A DNA stretch of 64,000 nucleotides from Chryseolinea lacunae (GTDB lineage Bacteria; Bacteroidota; Bacteroidia; Cytophagales; Cyclobacteriaceae). Position numbers and translations under genes: made by a program. Location: NCBI RefSeq assembly GCF_016735595.1, contig NZ_JAERRB010000003.1, positions 361,401 to 425,400 on the forward strand, written 5' to 3'. The notes beneath the pieces were generated by a model. The model worked only from the letters and a program-made list of their open reading frames with translations. It was not told the origin of the DNA and made no database searches. This document shows, in pieces, positions 1 to 7,791 of the stretch. The number at the start of each line of letters is the position of its first letter. Positions within the stretch are counted from its first letter, which is position 1.

Positions 1-1224
1 GAACAACTTCAGATCGATGGATGGGATGTCGTATAGATTTCCGCGACGCACATCAAACTCTTTGCGCTTGTTGGTCTGGAAGCCATATTGAAAACGATAC
101 ACGTTCTTGCCGGCGGCCCACTCGCCGTTCAGTTTCAACAGGTCGTGGCTCACCTCCTGCCGTGGGTTGTCTATGGTGTATGAAAAATCTTTTGTGCCTT
201 GTGGCGGCTCAAGCTGCAGGGCGTTCTCGAGGTCTTCCACACTCGACGTCACCGATCCTCGCAAAATTCCGAGGTTGCTTTTGAAGTGGCTGTAGAATGC
301 TTCGATGCTTCCGTTTTTTTTGCGATAGCCTGCCGCGGTCGAGAAGTTCAGTTCATTGAAACCTGTGTTTGTCAAATTATAGTCCGGCGCACGGTAGTCG
401 CCACCTTTTTTGCCAGTGCCCTGAACTCGCCACCCCAGCCCTTGTATTTTTTTTGACCCGCCCTGCAACATGCCCGACACAATTCCGGAGCGGCCGTTAG
501 AATTTGCGCGTAAATTCAATTCACCACCCAACGTGGCATCTACCGGCAGCGCAGGAGGATTCACGAGGATGACGCCGCCTAACGCATCTGTGCCGTATTT
601 GATTGCACCCGCGTCTTTGATCACCACAATGTTTGACGCGATGAAAGGATCAATTTCCGGCGCATGCTCGGCGCCCCACTGCTGGCCTTCGTGGCGGATG
701 CCGTTGTTGAGAATGAGGATGCGCTGACTGTGCACGCCGTGAATGACCGGCTTGAAAATAGAAGGGCCGGTCTGGATCGAGCCAACGCCCGGAATTTCGC
801 GCAGCACTTCGCCAAACGATCTTCCCTTTGCCTCTTCCAGGGTTTTGCCCGACAGCACGCTGACCGACTGTGTTTCGTTGTCGGTCTTGAACTTGTCTTC
901 CACCACCACTTCCTGCAACACTTCGTCCTGCTCGGCCATCACCACGTTGAGCGTTTTCGACTTCGTGAGCTGCACGGTTTCGACCTGGTCTTTATAGCCC
1001 AGATATTTTATGGAAAGGGTGTATTTGCCCGGGCACAAGGCGGTGATGCTAAACTTGCCGTCAACATCGGCCACGGTGCCTCGCTGCAGTTCTTCCACAA
1101 AAACGGTGGCGCCCGGCAGGGTTTCATTCTCTTTCGAAAACAGTGTTCCTGAGATGGTTAGCTGGCAATTGGTTTGGGCCAGAAGGCTCAACGGCAGCAC
1201 AAAAAGAAAAATGAAAAATTTCAA
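1..1224 (-). CDS. TonB-dependent receptor, ZnuD-like (3' end outside window)
   Basis: Outer-membrane, TonB-energised uptake receptor. About 408 N-terminal residues are visible and the frame is still open at base 1. Seen: a hydrophobic signal peptide (KFFIFLFVLPLSLLAQ), a carboxypeptidase-regulatory-like domain (ISGTLFSKENETLPGATVFV, then DVDGKFSI) at about 25-100, and a plug domain with LREIPGVGSI and IHGVHSQRILILNNGIR, then GAEHAPEIDPF and IKYGTDALGGVI, followed by the first barrel strands. The plug wording is close to the ZnuD-type zinc receptors of this phylum, so a metal substrate is inferred, not shown. No ATG is available: an in-frame TAA lies just upstream, and TTG at 1224 is the only start that keeps the signal peptide. 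A perfect palindrome sits directly upstream. Confidence is high for the family and moderate for the substrate. Confidence 0.9.
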   Translation of the reverse strand, partial: MKFFIFLFVLPLSLLAQTNCQLTISGTLFSKENETLPGATVFVEELQRGTVADVDGKFSITALCPGKYTLSIKYLGYKDQVETVQLTKSKTLNVVMAEQDEVLQEVVVEDKFKTDNETQSVSVLSGKTLEEAKGRSFGEVLREIPGVGSIQTGPSIFKPVIHGVHSQRILILNNGIRHEGQQWGAEHAPEIDPFIASNIVVIKDAGAIKYGTDALGGVILVNPPALPVDATLGGELNLRANSNGRSGIVSGMLQGGSKKIQGLGWRVQGTGKKGGDYRAPDYNLTNTGFNELNFSTAAGYRKKNGSIEAFYSHFKSNLGILRGSVTSSVEDLENALQLEPPQGTKDFSYTIDNPRQEVSHDLLKLNGEWAAGKNVYRFQYGFQTNKRKEFDVRRGNLYDIPSIDLKLF

Positions 1225-1233
1225 AGGATGGAC

Positions 1234-1258
1234 TTATTTGCAACAAAGTTGCAAATAA
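1234..1258. promoter_or_regulatory. Perfect 11-bp inverted repeat, probable operator
   Basis: The arms TTATTTGCAAC and GTTGCAAATAA are separated by AAA, ending 9 bp before the TonB receptor start codon. The symmetry, the core TTGCAAC-N3-GTTGCAA and the position match a Fur-superfamily (for example Zur) type of operator. There is no T-run, so a terminator is unlikely. The regulator is inferred. Confidence 0.6.
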
Positions 1259-1279
1259 ACGGGTGGAAAGCAAAAAGCT

Positions 1280-1672
1280 TTAGTCTACAATATCCTGCAA
1301 TTTGTATTTCTCAAACAGGTAATAGAGGAAGTTGAAGCCGAGAATTGAATCGTCGCCATGCGAGGGTTTGGCGGTGTTCTTGGCGTTTTCGGTGGTGGTT
1401 TTGTTGGTGCGGTGAACGGATGCTCTGGCGATGGAATCTTTGGCAGCCTGGGTTTGCAATTTGTGGATGGCCTGAGGCTCGAGTTCGCTGGAGGATGTGG
1501 ACGACGAAGTGGAGTAAATTACTTTCTCTCTTTCTTTTTCCGCCTCATTGTCATACGTGGCGGCGTCGAGCGCTGGAAAGGTGTTGTCCTGGGCATATGC
1601 CGATCCTGGACTTAGTAAGGATACTAAGCATAGGTTTCCGACCGCCAGTATGTAATGAAGTTTTATCTTCAT
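1280..1672 (-). CDS. Small secreted protein of unknown function
   Basis: About 130 residues, not recognised as a known family. It begins with a clear signal peptide (MKIKLHYILAVGNLCLVSLL, cleaved near AYAQ). A Ser/Thr/Glu-rich low-complexity middle (YSTSSSTSSSELEP) follows, and the end is hydrophobic and aromatic (ILGFNFLYYLFEKYKLQDIVD). ATG at 1672 is preferred over an in-frame TTG at 1681, because the TTG lies inside a TAGTTTTG -7 element. It lies upstream of, and in the same direction as, the ZnuD-like receptor (55 bp gap), but the palindrome between them suggests the receptor has its own promoter. Probably periplasmic. Confidence 0.65.
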   Translation of the reverse strand: MKIKLHYILAVGNLCLVSLLSPGSAYAQDNTFPALDAATYDNEAEKEREKVIYSTSSSTSSSELEPQAIHKLQTQAAKDSIARASVHRTNKTTTENAKNTAKPSHGDDSILGFNFLYYLFEKYKLQDIVD

Positions 1673-1678
1673 GATTTG

Positions 1679-1686
1679 CAAAACTA
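1679..1686 (-). promoter_or_regulatory. Bacteroidota -7 element TAGTTTTG abutting a start codon
   Basis: TAGTTTTG matches TAnnTTTG exactly and lies 6 bp before ATG at 1672. Transcription would start at or next to the start codon. No clear TTG -33 element was found at the usual distance. Confidence 0.45.
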
Positions 1687-1832
1687 ATGCACGAACACCA
1701 GAATTTTATTTTTTGTTTCAGAAAATTACAAAATTAAACGGGCATTCCCATTTTCTTTGACCCCACAACGGATGGAAATCGGGGTGATGTGACCAATTTT
1801 TGTGTATTTGTACAATTTTAACCCTCAAACGG

Positions 1833-2177
1833 ATGCTTTCACCTGTCATACAGTGGGACGATTTTATGAAGGTCGACCTTCGCGCGGGCACCATCGTGAA
1901 CGCCGAACCCTTCCCCGAAGCCAAAAAGCCCGCCATCAAATTGTGGGTGGACCTCGGTCCGGAGCTTGGCATCAAAAAATCGAGTGCCCAGATCACACAA
2001 CATTACGTTCCTGAAGCACTTGTTGGCCGCCAAGTGATTTGTGTGGTTAATTTTGCACCGCGCCAAATTGCCAATTTCATTTCGGAAGTGTTGGTTACGG
2101 GGTTTCCCGACGAGAACCATCATGTGGTGTTGAGCAGTGTAGACAAAACGGTGCCGAACGGCGCGCGGCTTTTTTAG
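1833..2177 (+). CDS. csaA: CsaA-like tRNA-binding domain protein
   Basis: A 114-residue single-domain protein of the EMAP/tRNA-binding OB-fold family, the length of Bacillus CsaA. CsaA is described as a dimeric export chaperone, and the fold as binding tRNA. Seen: [20 protein letters not shown] at the start, which is the family signature (W-x-DF-x-KVD-x-R-x-GTI), then [19 protein letters not shown] and [24 protein letters not shown] at 1833 is chosen over earlier in-frame codons because the family begins a few residues before the signature. The stop is 3 bp before the murF-alr ATG, so the two are probably cotranscribed. Confidence 0.9.
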   Translation: MLSPVIQWDDFMKVDLRAGTIVNAEPFPEAKKPAIKLWVDLGPELGIKKSSAQITQHYVPEALVGRQVICVVNFAPRQIANFISEVLVTGFPDENHHVVLSSVDKTVPNGARLF

Positions 2178-2180
2178 AAC

Positions 2181-4613
2181 ATGATCCTTTTTTCACAACT
2201 CGAAGAAATTACCGGGGGAAAAAATATTCTTTTCACCTCAAACAACCCCGTGGCTACCCTCAGCATCGACAGTCGCAAGGCGTCGGCCACGCCCGGAACA
2301 TTGTTCTTTGCCATTCACGGCGAGCGTCACAACGGCCACGACTACCTGCCCGCTTTATATGCGGCGGGCATCCGTCAGTTTGTGGTGGAAGCAGCAGTGT
2401 TGCCGGAGCAATTTCCGGAAGCCAACATTCTTCGGGTCCATTCAAGTGTAGAGGCATTGCAAAAACTGGCCACATTTCACCGCGGCCGGTTCTCCTATCC
2501 CGTGGTTGGCATCACGGGCAGCAATGGCAAAACCATCATCAAGGAATGGTTGTATCAGATGTTGTCGAAAGAAAAAATTGTGGTGAAAAATCCAGGCAGC
2601 TACAACTCGCAGATTGGTGTGCCGCTGTCGGTGTGGCAAATGGATGCCCACCACCAGCTGGCCATTTTCGAAGCGGGCATCTCGCGCCCCGGCGAAATGG
2701 AAAAGATCGCGCAGGTGATGCGGCCGTCGTTGGGAATTTTCACCACCATCGGTTCAGCACACGACGAAGGTTTTAGAAACCAGGAGGAGAAAATACGCGA
2801 AAAGCTTTTGTTGTTCGCAGGCACCGACACGGTGGTCTATTGTCGCGACCAGGCTGTTGTGCACCACGCCATTTCGCAAACGTCTATCCCAACGTTTTCG
2901 TGGGGTGCAGGTGCGGAGGCCGACGTACAGGTGTCGCGCACGCACAACGCCTGCACCGTACGCTACGGCTCACTGACCTCCACACTCTACCTGCCCTTTT
3001 CGGACGCGGCCTCGGTTGAAAACTGCCTCCACTGTGTGGCCTTGCTCCTGAAGCTTGGCTACGACTTTGGTTTCATTCAGGACAGTGTGCAGGCGTTGCG
3101 CGGTGTGCCCATGCGCATGGAGCTGAAGGAAGGCATTCATCAAAGCCAGATTGTTGACGATACCTACAACAACGACCTCGGTGGCTTGGAAATCGCGTTG
3201 CAGTTTCTCACGCACCAGCATCAAAAGAAAAAAAAGCGGGTCATTCTCTCCGACATCCTCGAATCGGGGCTTGACGAGGGGGAGCTTGTTCAGAAAATAG
3301 CAACACTGGTCTCGAAAAGTGGTGTATCGTCGTTTGTGGGTGTTGGCCCGGTGTTGAGTCGCCATCAGCATCTCTTTCCCGCGGAAGCGGCATTTTTTTC
3401 ATCGACTGAAAATTTCCTGGAACAGTTCGACTTCGACCGGCTGCAACAGGAAGTGATTCTGGTGAAAGGCGCGCGTGTGTTTGCTTTCGAAAAAATTGCC
3501 CGCCGCCTGCAACGCCAGGTACACGGCACGGTGATGGAAGTAGACCTGAATGCGCTGGTGCATAACCTCAATTTTTTTAAATCGACGCTAAGGCCTTCCA
3601 CCAAAATTATGGTGATGGTGAAGGCGTTTGCCTATGGCAGCGGCAGCACCGAAATCGCCAACCTGTTGCAATACCATCGCGCCGACTACCTGGGCGTGGC
3701 CTATGCCGACGAGGGTGTAGCCCTGCGGAAAAACAATATCGACCTGCCCATCATGGTGATGAATCCTTCGGAAGAAAGTTTCGATTCCATTTTTGACCAC
3801 CGGCTGGAACCGGAGATCTACAGCTTCAAAATTTTTCACGCGCTGCTGCACTACCTGAAAGGAAAACCGGCGCGAATTCACCTGAAGCTCGACACGGGCA
3901 TGCACAGGCTTGGTTTTGAAGAGAGCCATTTGCCGGAAGTGATCGCCCTGCTGAAAGCCAACACGCACATTCAGGTAGCGTCCATCTTCAGCCACCTGGC
4001 CGGAGCCGACGAAGCCGCGCACGACGATTTTTCAAGAACCCAGGGAGAAACCTTTCGCCGCTGGGCCGACCTCATTTCGACCGCGTTGGGCTATCGGCCG
4101 CTTTACCATGTGCTGAACTCACCCGGCATTTTGCGCCTTCGCGAACTTCAGTTCGACATGGTGCGCCTGGGCATTGGATTGTATGGCGTTGATCCTACTT
4201 CGGAAACACATCCGCTAAAACCCGTGGCCACATTGAAGACCATCATCTCTCAAATCAAAAAAATTAACAAAGGTGAAAGCATAGGCTATGGACGGCGTGG
4301 TGTGGCGGAGCGCGACATCACCATCGGCACCATTGCCATTGGCTATGCCGACGGATTTAGCCGTGCCTTCAGTCGTGGGGCCGGCAGCGTGCTGGTGCAG
4401 GGTGTTCGCGCAAGCGTGATCGGCAATGTGTGCATGGACATGACCATGATCGACATCACGGGTATTGAAGCACAGGAAGGCGACGAGGTAATTATTTTCG
4501 GAAAAGGTCTGCCTATCCAGGAAGTGGCGGCATCCATTCAAACCATTCCCTACGAAATTCTGACCAACACCAGCGAACGGGTGAAGCGGGTGTTTGTGGC
4601 CGACGGCATCTGA
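2181..4613 (+). CDS. murF-alr: Bifunctional UDP-MurNAc-tripeptide:D-Ala-D-Ala ligase / alanine racemase
   Basis: An 810-residue fusion that covers both ends of the D-Ala-D-Ala branch of peptidoglycan synthesis. The N-terminal MurF half (about 1-450) adds D-Ala-D-Ala to UDP-MurNAc-tripeptide with ATP. Its P-loop is GITGSNGKT at 110-118, and TYNNDLGGLEIAL lies later. The C-terminal alanine racemase half (from about 450) is PLP dependent. The PLP lysine is K481 in VMVKAFAYGSG, with LKLDTGMHRLGF, SIGYGRRG (catalytic Tyr region) and VCMDMTMIDI following. The length and order match the fused enzyme known from many Bacteroidota. Cytoplasmic. It follows csaA by 3 bp. Confidence 0.97.
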   Translation: MILFSQLEEITGGKNILFTSNNPVATLSIDSRKASATPGTLFFAIHGERHNGHDYLPALYAAGIRQFVVEAAVLPEQFPEANILRVHSSVEALQKLATFHRGRFSYPVVGITGSNGKTIIKEWLYQMLSKEKIVVKNPGSYNSQIGVPLSVWQMDAHHQLAIFEAGISRPGEMEKIAQVMRPSLGIFTTIGSAHDEGFRNQEEKIREKLLLFAGTDTVVYCRDQAVVHHAISQTSIPTFSWGAGAEADVQVSRTHNACTVRYGSLTSTLYLPFSDAASVENCLHCVALLLKLGYDFGFIQDSVQALRGVPMRMELKEGIHQSQIVDDTYNNDLGGLEIALQFLTHQHQKKKKRVILSDILESGLDEGELVQKIATLVSKSGVSSFVGVGPVLSRHQHLFPAEAAFFSSTENFLEQFDFDRLQQEVILVKGARVFAFEKIARRLQRQVHGTVMEVDLNALVHNLNFFKSTLRPSTKIMVMVKAFAYGSGSTEIANLLQYHRADYLGVAYADEGVALRKNNIDLPIMVMNPSEESFDSIFDHRLEPEIYSFKIFHALLHYLKGKPARIHLKLDTGMHRLGFEESHLPEVIALLKANTHIQVASIFSHLAGADEAAHDDFSRTQGETFRRWADLISTALGYRPLYHVLNSPGILRLRELQFDMVRLGIGLYGVDPTSETHPLKPVATLKTIISQIKKINKGESIGYGRRGVAERDITIGTIAIGYADGFSRAFSRGAGSVLVQGVRASVIGNVCMDMTMIDITGIEAQEGDEVIIFGKGLPIQEVAASIQTIPYEILTNTSERVKRVFVADGI

Positions 4614-4615
4614 GG

Positions 4616-4858
4616 CTATCCGCAGCCTAAATTCTTTTTCAGATCGCGTTTTGGAAGGCCGCCAAAATCGAAAGGATCTTCTTCCTTTTCCGGCGTTTCG
4701 GCTGGGGGCGCGGGTTGGGGGTTTACCTGCGGATTTTTGGGATCGGTGTCTGCGGGAGCTTTATCGGTTTGAGGTCTTTCGTTTGCCATTGGCTTCATTG
4801 CGCTTGCCGCGTTTCTTTTTACAAAGTTAAAACAGTCATTCACCCTTCGTTTGTTCAT
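4616..4858 (-). CDS. Small proline-rich protein with C-terminal DFGGLPKRDLKKNLGCG motif
   Basis: About 80 residues. The first 25 are basic (MNKRRVNDCFNFVKRNAASA), the middle is rich in Pro, Ala and Glu and is probably disordered, and the last 20 residues (EEDPFDFGGLPKRDLKKNLGCG region) look like a defined short motif ending in Cys-Gly. From memory, similar C-termini occur in small unannotated proteins of Cytophagales and Flavobacteria, but I could not check this. ATG at 4858 is preferred over ATG at 4867. It is convergent with murF-alr, with stops 2 bp apart, and divergent from feoA. No function is assigned. Confidence 0.55.
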   Translation of the reverse strand: MNKRRVNDCFNFVKRNAASAMKPMANERPQTDKAPADTDPKNPQVNPQPAPPAETPEKEEDPFDFGGLPKRDLKKNLGCG

Positions 4859-4953
4859 CCCCGGCAATTCTTGCTTGCTTGGCTTCCAAAGGTCTGATTA
4901 CGAGCGCTCCGGATCGTGGTCCTCAAACCGTTAAAACTGACCCAAATCATTGT

Positions 4954-4980
4954 TTGACATGGGAAGCGCTCATATATTTG
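4954..4980 (+). promoter_or_regulatory. feoAB promoter (TTG-N16-TATATTTG)
   Basis: TTG at 4954-4956 and TATATTTG (exact TAnnTTTG) at 4973-4980, with 16 bp between them. The predicted transcription start is a few bases downstream and would overlap the operator-like repeat at 4986-5002. Confidence 0.55.
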
Positions 4981-4985
4981 CCTTG

Positions 4986-5002
4986 TTTAAATTAAATCTA
5001 AA
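4986..5002. promoter_or_regulatory. Operator-like pseudopalindrome before feoA
   Basis: TTTAAATTAAATCTAAA is a 17-bp inverted repeat with one mismatched pair (TTTA-ATT-AAT-TAAA), placed between the -7 element and the feoA ATG. The form and position suit an iron-dependent DtxR/IdeR- or Fur-type repressor site. The regulator itself is inferred. Confidence 0.5.
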
Positions 5003-5012
5003 TAAGAAGGAG

Positions 5013-5246
5013 ATGGCGGGCAGTTCAAAAAACGTGGCAGACATGCGTCCCGGTGAGGTGGGCATTGTTTCCGGATTCACAGACGACCATTTGTCGGTGA
5101 AGCTTATGGAAATGGGTTGTCTTCCCGGCGCTGCCGTTCGATTCAACTTCACCGCCCCGTTTGGCGACCCGGTTTGCATCAGTGTTTCCGGCTACGAACT
5201 TTCTTTGCGGCTTGAAGAAGCTGCCACGATTTCAATTCTCAATTGA
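5013..5246 (+). CDS. feoA: Ferrous iron transport protein A
   Basis: A 77-residue SH3-like cytoplasmic partner of FeoB. Seen: VADMRPGEVGIVSGF, the FeoA opening, then VKLMEMGCLPGAAVRF and YELSLRLEEAATISI at the end. ATG at 5013 is chosen: earlier ATGs lie inside the promoter and operator, and GAAGGAG stands immediately in front of this ATG, unusual in a phylum that seldom uses Shine-Dalgarno sequences. The stop overlaps the feoB start (TGATG). Expected to be induced by low iron. Confidence 0.93.
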   Translation: MAGSSKNVADMRPGEVGIVSGFTDDHLSVKLMEMGCLPGAAVRFNFTAPFGDPVCISVSGYELSLRLEEAATISILN

Positions 5247-7366
5247 TGACCAGCTCCCGGAAGCCTAAAATCGCCCTGGTTGGCAACCCTAACTCAGGGA
5301 AATCCTCGCTCTTTAATCACCTCACGGGCCTCAATCAAAAAATCGGAAACTTTCCCGGCGTCACGGTCGAAAAGAAGATAGGCCATTCGTCGTTGCCCGA
5401 CGGCACCTCAGCCGAAATCATTGACCTTCCCGGCATCTACAGCATTTATCCGCGCAGCCTCGACGAAAAAATCGTAGCAGAGATCCTGCTCGACCATCAT
5501 GCCCCAACCGTGCCCGACAAAGTTGTGGTGATTGTGGACGGCACGAACCTGAAACGTGGGTTTTTGTTGCTCACACAGATCATCGACATGGGCCTGCCCA
5601 CCATTCTGGCGTTGAACATGATGGACCTGGCAGCCAAGGCGGGCATCAGCTACGACTTTAATGCGCTCTCCAAAAAAATGGGTGTGCCCGTGGTGCCCAT
5701 CAACGCCCGCAAGGGTGTGGGACTTGATGAGCTGAAAAAGCTGATGGCCAAACCTCTCAGTCCCCCCGACAGACAGATTTTTAGCATCTGGGCAAACGCC
5801 AAGGCACCTGTTCAGGAACTACGCGAAGCACTGAATGTAGATAACGACTATGAGGCCTACCAGTTTTTGGAACAACCGCAGTCGCTCAAATTTCTGAGCG
5901 CCGAAAAGCAGGAAATGGTCAATTCCATTCGTTTGAAGCATGAGTTCTTCCCCGGAAAATTTCAAGGTGCAGAAACCATTCAGCGCTACGGCTTCATTCA
6001 GGATTTGCTGAACGAGATCACGCTGAAGGCCTCCGACAATTCCTGGAAGAAAAATTCGTCGAAGCTCGATCGAATTCTCACGCACAAAATTTGGGGCTAT
6101 CTCATTTTCTTTGGCCTTTTGTTTCTGATCTTTCAATCCATTTTTGCCTGGGCGCAGTTGCCCATGGATCTTATCGACAGCGGTTTCGCACGCCTCGCCG
6201 GTTTTGTGGGCTCGATTTTGCCGGAAGGTCCGCTCACCAGCCTGTTGGCCGAAGGCATCATTCCGGGCATTGGCGGCATCATGATTTTTATTCCGCAAAT
6301 CGCCATTTTGTTTGCTTTCATTTCGGTGTTGGAAGAATCGGGCTACATGGCGCGCGTGGTTTTTCTCATGGACAAGGTGATGCGCAAGTTCGGGCTCAAT
6401 GGCAAAAGCGTAGTGCCCCTCATGTCGGGTGTGGCGTGTGCCATTCCGGCCATCATGGCCACGCGCACCATCGAAAACTGGAAAGAGCGCACCATCACCA
6501 TCTTTGTGACACCGCTCATGAGCTGCTCGGCACGGTTGCCCGTGTTCACCATTCTCGTAGCCCTCATTGTGCCCGACGAAAAAGCGCTTGGCTTCTTCAA
6601 CCTTCAAGGCCTGGCCTTGATGGGATTGTATTTGCTGGGCTTCGTGGCGGCGTTGGGTTCGGCGTTTGTGATGAAGCTGCTCATCAACGTAAAAGAACGC
6701 AGCTACCTCATCATGGAGCTTCCCACCTATCGCATCCCCAAATGGTCGAACGTGGGCTACACCATTCTTGAAAAAACAAAGGCCTTTGTGCTGGAAGCCG
6801 GCAAAGTGATTATGGCCATCTCCGTTATTCTTTGGGTGCTGGCCAGCTATGGACCCGGCGATGCCATGAGCAAGGCGGAAGAAAACGTTTTGGAGCAATC
6901 GAAAAACATGCGCCTCACCGAAGAAGGTCTCAAAGACCGGGTGGCCGCCTACAAACTTGAGCACTCCTATGCAGGTGTGATTGGCAAAGGCATAGAACCC
7001 ATCATCAAGCCCCTGGGGTTTGATTGGAAAATTGGCATCGCGCTCATCACGTCGTTTGCAGCACGCGAAGTTTTTGTGAGCACCATGGCCACGATCTACA
7101 GCATTGGCAGTGTGAGCGAAGACGATTCGTCCACCATCAAAGAACGCATGCAGGCGGAGGTGAATCCCGACACGGGTGGGCCGCGGTTCACACCGGCCAC
7201 GGGCTTTTCGCTGCTGGTGTTCTACACGTTTGCTATGCAATGCATGAGCACCATTGCCGTGGTGCAACGCGAAACCAAAGGCTGGAAATGGCCCCTGTTG
7301 CAATTGGCCTACATGACGGTGCTGGCTTATGTTTCCGCTTTCGCGGTATATCAAATCCTGTCCTGA
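5246..7366 (+). CDS. feoB: Ferrous iron transporter B
   Basis: A 706-residue inner-membrane Fe(II) transporter with an N-terminal GTPase domain. Seen: G1 GNPNSGKSS near residue 14, G2/G3 NFPGVTVEK and DLPGIYSI, and G4 NMMD. A helical spacer leads to the membrane domain from about 275 onward, with two gate repeats. The usual GCNVPAIMATR motif reads GVACAIPAIMATR here, so the Asn is replaced. LITSFAAREVFVSTMATIY is the second half. ATG at 5246 overlaps the feoA stop. A TTG one codon earlier is possible but less likely. It forms an operon with feoA. Confidence 0.96.
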   Translation: MTSSRKPKIALVGNPNSGKSSLFNHLTGLNQKIGNFPGVTVEKKIGHSSLPDGTSAEIIDLPGIYSIYPRSLDEKIVAEILLDHHAPTVPDKVVVIVDGTNLKRGFLLLTQIIDMGLPTILALNMMDLAAKAGISYDFNALSKKMGVPVVPINARKGVGLDELKKLMAKPLSPPDRQIFSIWANAKAPVQELREALNVDNDYEAYQFLEQPQSLKFLSAEKQEMVNSIRLKHEFFPGKFQGAETIQRYGFIQDLLNEITLKASDNSWKKNSSKLDRILTHKIWGYLIFFGLLFLIFQSIFAWAQLPMDLIDSGFARLAGFVGSILPEGPLTSLLAEGIIPGIGGIMIFIPQIAILFAFISVLEESGYMARVVFLMDKVMRKFGLNGKSVVPLMSGVACAIPAIMATRTIENWKERTITIFVTPLMSCSARLPVFTILVALIVPDEKALGFFNLQGLALMGLYLLGFVAALGSAFVMKLLINVKERSYLIMELPTYRIPKWSNVGYTILEKTKAFVLEAGKVIMAISVILWVLASYGPGDAMSKAEENVLEQSKNMRLTEEGLKDRVAAYKLEHSYAGVIGKGIEPIIKPLGFDWKIGIALITSFAAREVFVSTMATIYSIGSVSEDDSSTIKERMQAEVNPDTGGPRFTPATGFSLLVFYTFAMQCMSTIAVVQRETKGWKWPLLQLAYMTVLAYVSAFAVYQILS

Positions 7367-7376
7367 TCTTTCGCCA

Positions 7377-7398
7377 GAATTCCTATCTTTAGGAATTC
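7377..7398. repeat. 9-bp perfect inverted repeat between feoB and the TerB-like gene
   Basis: The arms GAATTCCTA and TAGGAATTC flank TCTT. The repeat starts 10 bp after the feoB stop and ends 9 bp before the next ATG. The loop side contains TATCTTTA, close to a -7 element. No T-run follows, so an operator or an mRNA processing hairpin is as likely as a terminator. Confidence 0.5.
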
Positions 7399-7407
7399 CC
7401 TAGCCCT

Positions 7408-7791
7408 ATGAACCGAAATTATCAGTTGGGACTACTCCACCTTGTGCACCTGCTCATTGGTGTGGACGGCGTGACCGACGTGAGAGAACTGGAAGCTCTG
7501 TGCAAAATCAAAACCAACGAGAAAATCGCCGACGACATCCTCGCCGAGTTTGAAGAAACAAAAAGCGATAAATCGGAAAAGGAGCTCTACGACATCGGCC
7601 TCGAACATTTGCAGCAATGTTCGGACGAAGAAAAACTTAAAATCTTTTCCACACTCTACTGCCTCTCCGAAATCGACGGCCGCGTGCATGTGAAGGAAAT
7701 AAGACTGCTGCTGTATTCCATCAAGTCGGCAGGCATCGATTTCAACGATGTGGTGCACTATGCCAAATCAAACCCCACAATGCTGACATGA
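7408..7791 (+). CDS. TerB-like (DjlA/TerB fold) protein
   Basis: A 127-residue all-helical cytoplasmic protein. The sequence LLHLVHLLIGVDGVTDVRELEAL, followed later by KIFSTLYCLSEIDGRVHVKE, gives the two D-G-x-V acidic metal-binding-like turns typical of the TerB fold. The exact role is unknown. TerB domains occur in tellurite-resistance and membrane-stress proteins. The last four bases overlap the next gene (ATGA), implying translational coupling with the HEAT-cyclophilin lipoprotein. The length fits a single TerB domain. Confidence 0.75.
   Translation: MNRNYQLGLLHLVHLLIGVDGVTDVRELEALCKIKTNEKIADDILAEFEETKSDKSEKELYDIGLEHLQQCSDEEKLKIFSTLYCLSEIDGRVHVKEIRLLLYSIKSAGIDFNDVVHYAKSNPTMLT

Noticed and set aside
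5819-7354. A 511-codon minus-strand frame antisense to feoB
   Set aside because: His/Arg/Asn-rich antisense shadow; feoB on the other strand is unambiguous.
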